In this document: positions 19,164 through 21,995 of the stretch, in pieces
Layout of the letters: each line of letters opens with the position of its first letter
How positions within the stretch are numbered: position 1 is the stretch's first letter
Assembly (NCBI GenBank): GCA_025201705.1
Contig: MU617137.1
Location: forward strand, 1 to 21,995
Length of the DNA: 21,995 nt
Origin: Dissophora ornata
Lineage: Eukaryota; Mortierellomycota; Mortierellomycetes; Mortierellales; Mortierellaceae
Direction of reading: 5' to 3'
Made by a program: the position numbers and the translations under genes
Notes under the pieces: generated by a model
Told to the model about the DNA's origin: nothing
The model's database searches: none
Seen by the model: the letters and a program-made list of their open reading frames with translations, nothing else

Positions 19164-20153
19164 GACATCTTTTTTGTCTGACCGGCACTTATATTCGATG
19201 TCCTCGCACTAAACCCATGTACCGTATACTCCCTTGTTTACGTCAAGATAATGCTCCCTAGTATCCTAGGTCTGTTCTATGGTGTGCTCCATGGAGCTAG
19301 GGATCGTTTTTGACGCGAAGATGCTATCAGGATATTGAGTCCTGAAGGGGTTGTTCAGTGATGCCCATCATAGTGAGAGCTCATTTTTAAACAGCGCAGG
19401 AGTCGCGTCTGAATCACACCAAACAAATAGGGAGAGAGCCGAAATATCTTGCGTTGCTTCTCCACAGCGGCAACCTTGCACAACCATGGTGCTGGCTGCG
19501 ATTGCAGTCTTGGGTAAGACAAGGGCCCCTATTGCCTCCCTCCTTTAATCATTCGGGACTTTAGATATACTGTTCTCTCGTGGACACTCGCTATAATGCC
19601 CCATCATCCACTTTTTGCCTCTTGTCTTTTCAGCTTGTGATTGTCGTGTTCACGTTGAGGTTTTTTCTCTTTATTGGTTTAGCTCTTTTCTGGGGTAAAC
19701 GAAAAAAAAAAGATGTACTTTTGCACAGCTCTCTTTGTATGAAGCGTATGGTAGCGATGGTATGAAATGTATGAAAGGAAGCTTGGTATTTTGTCGTTCC
19801 ACCAACTATTGGATGGGTGGTTCGTGCCAGAACCGCGCGCGGTGGGGTTGTTGTGAGCGAAAGCGTTTGTTACTGCGGGCGAGACTTGGTGACTGGTTTT
19901 CGAACATGGCCGCAGCTGAGGTTTCGTTCAGTTGCCAAGAGCTTCGCCAATAAAAAGGTCGACGCTTTGTCTCTTTGTTCTTCCCCTTCACCTCCCTCTA
20001 AAACAAAAAAAAAAACGCCATCGTTGACCCACCCCCTCTTGTATTAAACCGCCTCTTTTCAGAAACACCAAAGCGACGCAGTAACTCTTTTGCAGACACA
20101 AAGAACAACTACACATACACACAATCCCTCACACGAGCACAACATACAGAACG
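19164..20153. promoter_or_regulatory. Intergenic region and promoter of the GAT-domain gene
   Basis: About 1 kb without a supported gene. A TATA-like AATAAAAAGG lies at about 19949-19958, some 200 nt upstream of the ATG at 20154. The stretch 19970-20150 is CT- then CA-rich, as in a fungal 5' UTR. A short ATG frame at 19486 with an adjacent GTAAGA donor looks like a first exon, but I found no matching downstream exon. Confidence 0.4.
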
Positions 20154-21812
20154 ATGACTTCAACAACATCAGGCACTTGGTCCAATCTTTTTCACGGTTT
20201 GCCCAACAACACCCCGGCTTCTCGACTCTACACCGAAGAAGCCGTCCAAAACGAACAGGTACATACACGCACATTCTCTTTCGCCGCCACCTTCTCGCTC
20301 CTCTTTCCCTCTTTGTTTTTGTGCATTGTGTTCATCTTCGCCTAACTTTATCGGCCTACGTGTGCTTGTTGGAATAGCTTACGGCAGACCAGGTGATTGA
20401 GAGGGCGCAAAGCAGCGCCAGTCTCCTTTTCGAAATGATAGCGGCTTTGAGCGAAGAGCAGGAGACTATTCATACCCTGGAGAACAATGATATTATGCAG
20501 GTATGTGTTTACACACATGGTGCTGCGCTACGCGCGAAAGCACAGCACACAATATACTTCCAGCTGAAACCACGTACTCGTATCAACTGAAAGTTCACAC
20601 CTTTTTTTTTTTTTTTTTCTTCCTGCGATCTTAAGACACTTAAGCAAGAGTGTCAAGAGATGACAGATTACCTATCAGAACGCATATGGTATGATTCAAG
20701 CAATGACTCTTCCCCGTATCAGACATTCGACAGCTCGAGTTCGCGTTCTCAGCAAAAGACAGTGGATGAGGAGGCCCAAATAGGTAAGCAACAGATTGAG
20801 GAGGAACAAAAAAAAATGATGGACGTCACGGGTTAGTGTAGAGTCCTGACATGGCCTTCGTTTTTCTTTTTTTTTTTTCCCTTCTTCTCCCTTCCTATTA
20901 GCCGCGTTTATCACTTGCAATGAGCAAGTTCAAGCCTCGATCCGACGCTACAACGAGCTCAAGGACTTTTTGCAAGCCAAGCAAATGCAAGAGGATGAAG
21001 ACGCCGGTGACCGTGCCTACATGGCCAGCCACGCCATCGACAACGATGACGACGCTGAAAACAATACCTTTGGCACCAGCCGCGCTGTCTCTGACCGCAT
21101 CGACCGCAGCAGTACCTATACTGCCGCAGCTGTTGCCCTTGGCGACGTTGATGTCGAGGACGATTTTGGTGAGGATGGCAGTGGTGCTCGTCAGAGTCAT
21201 CTGCGCAAGTCAGAACAGCCCTTGGTCTGGAAACTTGATCCTCGGGAGGATTTCAAGGCAACTCAATCAAAGATGAAGAAGGTGCCAAATGTGCAGGAGA
21301 GGCGAAAAATCGATATGGAGAGACATATGGAGAAGCATCCTAGAAACGGAGTCCATGGTATGACGCCAGATATGTCAGTAGTTACACCGGATATGTTGAG
21401 TCCGGACGATGATTTTCTGGAAAAGGCTGAAGGAGCAAATGCAAGTCTTGTTGAGCCATCGGCGCCTGTGGTGGAAGTTGATGAAGATGGTTTGGAGAGG
21501 ATCAACAACCATCCAGAGGTAGTTGAGGAGGAGGGGGAGGAGGATGAGAAGGTAGAGGAGAAGAATCGAAACGATAATGACGACGGTGGAGTGTTGTCAG
21601 ATGATGAGGATGAAGCTGTGTTGTCAGACGACTCATGGGAAGAGATCCCTGCGCAAGGGATCGTGAACTTGTCGATCGAGGGCGATGAGGCAGCACAGGA
21701 GGTGGATGTGACCTCGACGACGTCTTCTTCTACGTCTTCGTTCCTGATCACCCCTGCAGAGGCTGCCAGTCGTGTACCAACTCCACCCTCGGCAGGAATC
21801 CGTGAACTGTGA
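20154..21812 (+). CDS. GAT-like domain protein with acidic C-terminal tail, probable endosomal adaptor
   Basis: Four exons: 20154-20258, 20378-20500, 20636-20783 and 20902-21812. Donors are GTACAT, GTATGT and GTAAGC, phases are 0, 0 and 1, and the product is 428 residues. Residues 36-98 form two amphipathic helices, with SASLLFEMIAAL and NNDIMQTLKQECQEMTDYLS. After a Ser/Asp-rich insert (about 99-122) comes a third helix with CNEQVQASIRRYNELKDFL (about 130-150). This helix order, with the N-x-x-I-x-x-L-x-x-x-C pattern and the closing RYNELKDFL, resembles the GAT three-helix bundle of GGA, TOM1 and Lsb5 proteins, which bind ubiquitin and Arf-type GTPases in endosomal sorting. No VHS domain precedes it. 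The remaining two-thirds is acidic and probably disordered, with LSDDEDEAVLSDDSWEEIP and the C-terminus PTPPSAGIREL. No clathrin box was recognised. The family call is by pattern only. Confidence 0.75.
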
Positions 21813-21909
21813 TAACGCGGACAATCGAACCTCCCTTTCTCGCACACCTTGTAACTCGCTCTCATTTTTTTTTCTTCTCTCTCTCTCTCTCTTTGTATAT
21901 TGATACCTG

Positions 21910-21915
21910 AATAAA
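21910..21915 (+). terminator. AATAAA poly(A) signal of the GAT-domain gene
   Basis: A canonical AATAAA lies about 98 nt after the stop codon, following a CT microsatellite. It is the natural end signal for the plus-strand gene. Confidence 0.65.
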
Positions 21916-21974
21916 ATGATCCATCACCATCGCTGTACTTCTTTCGCCGCAGTTGCTTGCGTGTGGGCGCAGCG

Positions 21975-21995
21975 TTTTTTTTTTTTTTTTTTTTT
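21975..21995. repeat. Poly(T) tract at the right edge
   Basis: The window ends in a run of about 20 T. Similar T/A runs occur in several introns and flanks here (about 1629-1662, 15973-16000 and 20602-20619), so homopolymers are a feature of this genome rather than a specific element. Confidence 0.8.

Noticed and set aside
19486..19513. ATG frame MVLAAIAVLG with an immediate GTAAGA donor, resembling the first exon of a TRAPPC2L-type trafficking subunit
   Set aside because: No downstream exon with a matching phase or sequence is found before the next gene at 20154. The resemblance covers about ten residues only.

Overview
The window is nuclear DNA from a filamentous or early-diverging fungus. 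Genes are split by short GT-AG introns, often with T-rich tracts and in one case a textbook TACTAAC branch site, and AATAAA-type poly(A) signals are present. One gene encodes a large NACHT-WD40 protein. Its N-terminal motif (FSPWR..LTPQ.AL.LAN.HLENARK) is one I associate with the expanded STAND/NLR families of Mortierellaceae (Mortierella, Linnemannia and relatives). That placement is inference from memory, not a search.

Layout from left to right. (1) 1-515, minus: the 5' end of an unrecognised acidic/serine-rich protein that runs off the left edge. (2) 1382-2135, plus: a four-exon, 70-residue membrane microprotein of the PLDc_N (cardiolipin synthase N-terminal) type, visible only after splicing by eye. 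The two genes share a divergent promoter region with a CCAAT box. (3) About 2450-4238, minus: a DP-like (E2F dimerisation partner) transcription factor whose winged-helix region carries an in-frame stop, a frameshift and a remnant intron. I annotate it as a pseudogene or a badly assembled gene. (4) 4240-6438: mostly non-coding. It holds a CCAAT cluster for the DP-like gene and the 5' region of the next gene. (5) 6439-12288, plus: the centrepiece, a three-exon gene for a protein of about 1,885 residues. It has a helical TPR/ARM-like N-terminus, a NACHT ATPase, a short pentapeptide-like solenoid and a tract of nearly identical 42-residue WD40 repeats. A 100-N assembly gap interrupts the WD40 tract. 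(6) 12489-13852, plus: a decayed tandem partial copy of the N-terminal part of gene 5. (7) 14137-17912, minus: a three-exon, 1,173-residue protein with a six-bladed tectonin-type propeller, a long disordered middle and a C-terminal CCLIL prenylation motif. (8) 19074-19163, minus: a tRNA-like element with a perfect acceptor stem and T arm but no clear D or anticodon arm. (9) 20154-21812, plus: a four-exon, 428-residue protein with a GAT-like helical bundle and an acidic tail, probably an endosomal ubiquitin/clathrin adaptor.

How they may work together: the NLR-like gene and its decayed copy form a small local expansion of a self/non-self recognition family. The WD40 repeats are almost identical except at a fixed set of surface positions, which is the signature of the HET-E/NWD class of fungal incompatibility and immunity genes. 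The tectonin gene, convergent with it, encodes another beta-propeller, of a family implicated in recognition of microbial surfaces, here with a predicted lipid anchor. A functional link between the two is only a suggestion from adjacency. The other genes look like ordinary housekeeping or regulatory loci.
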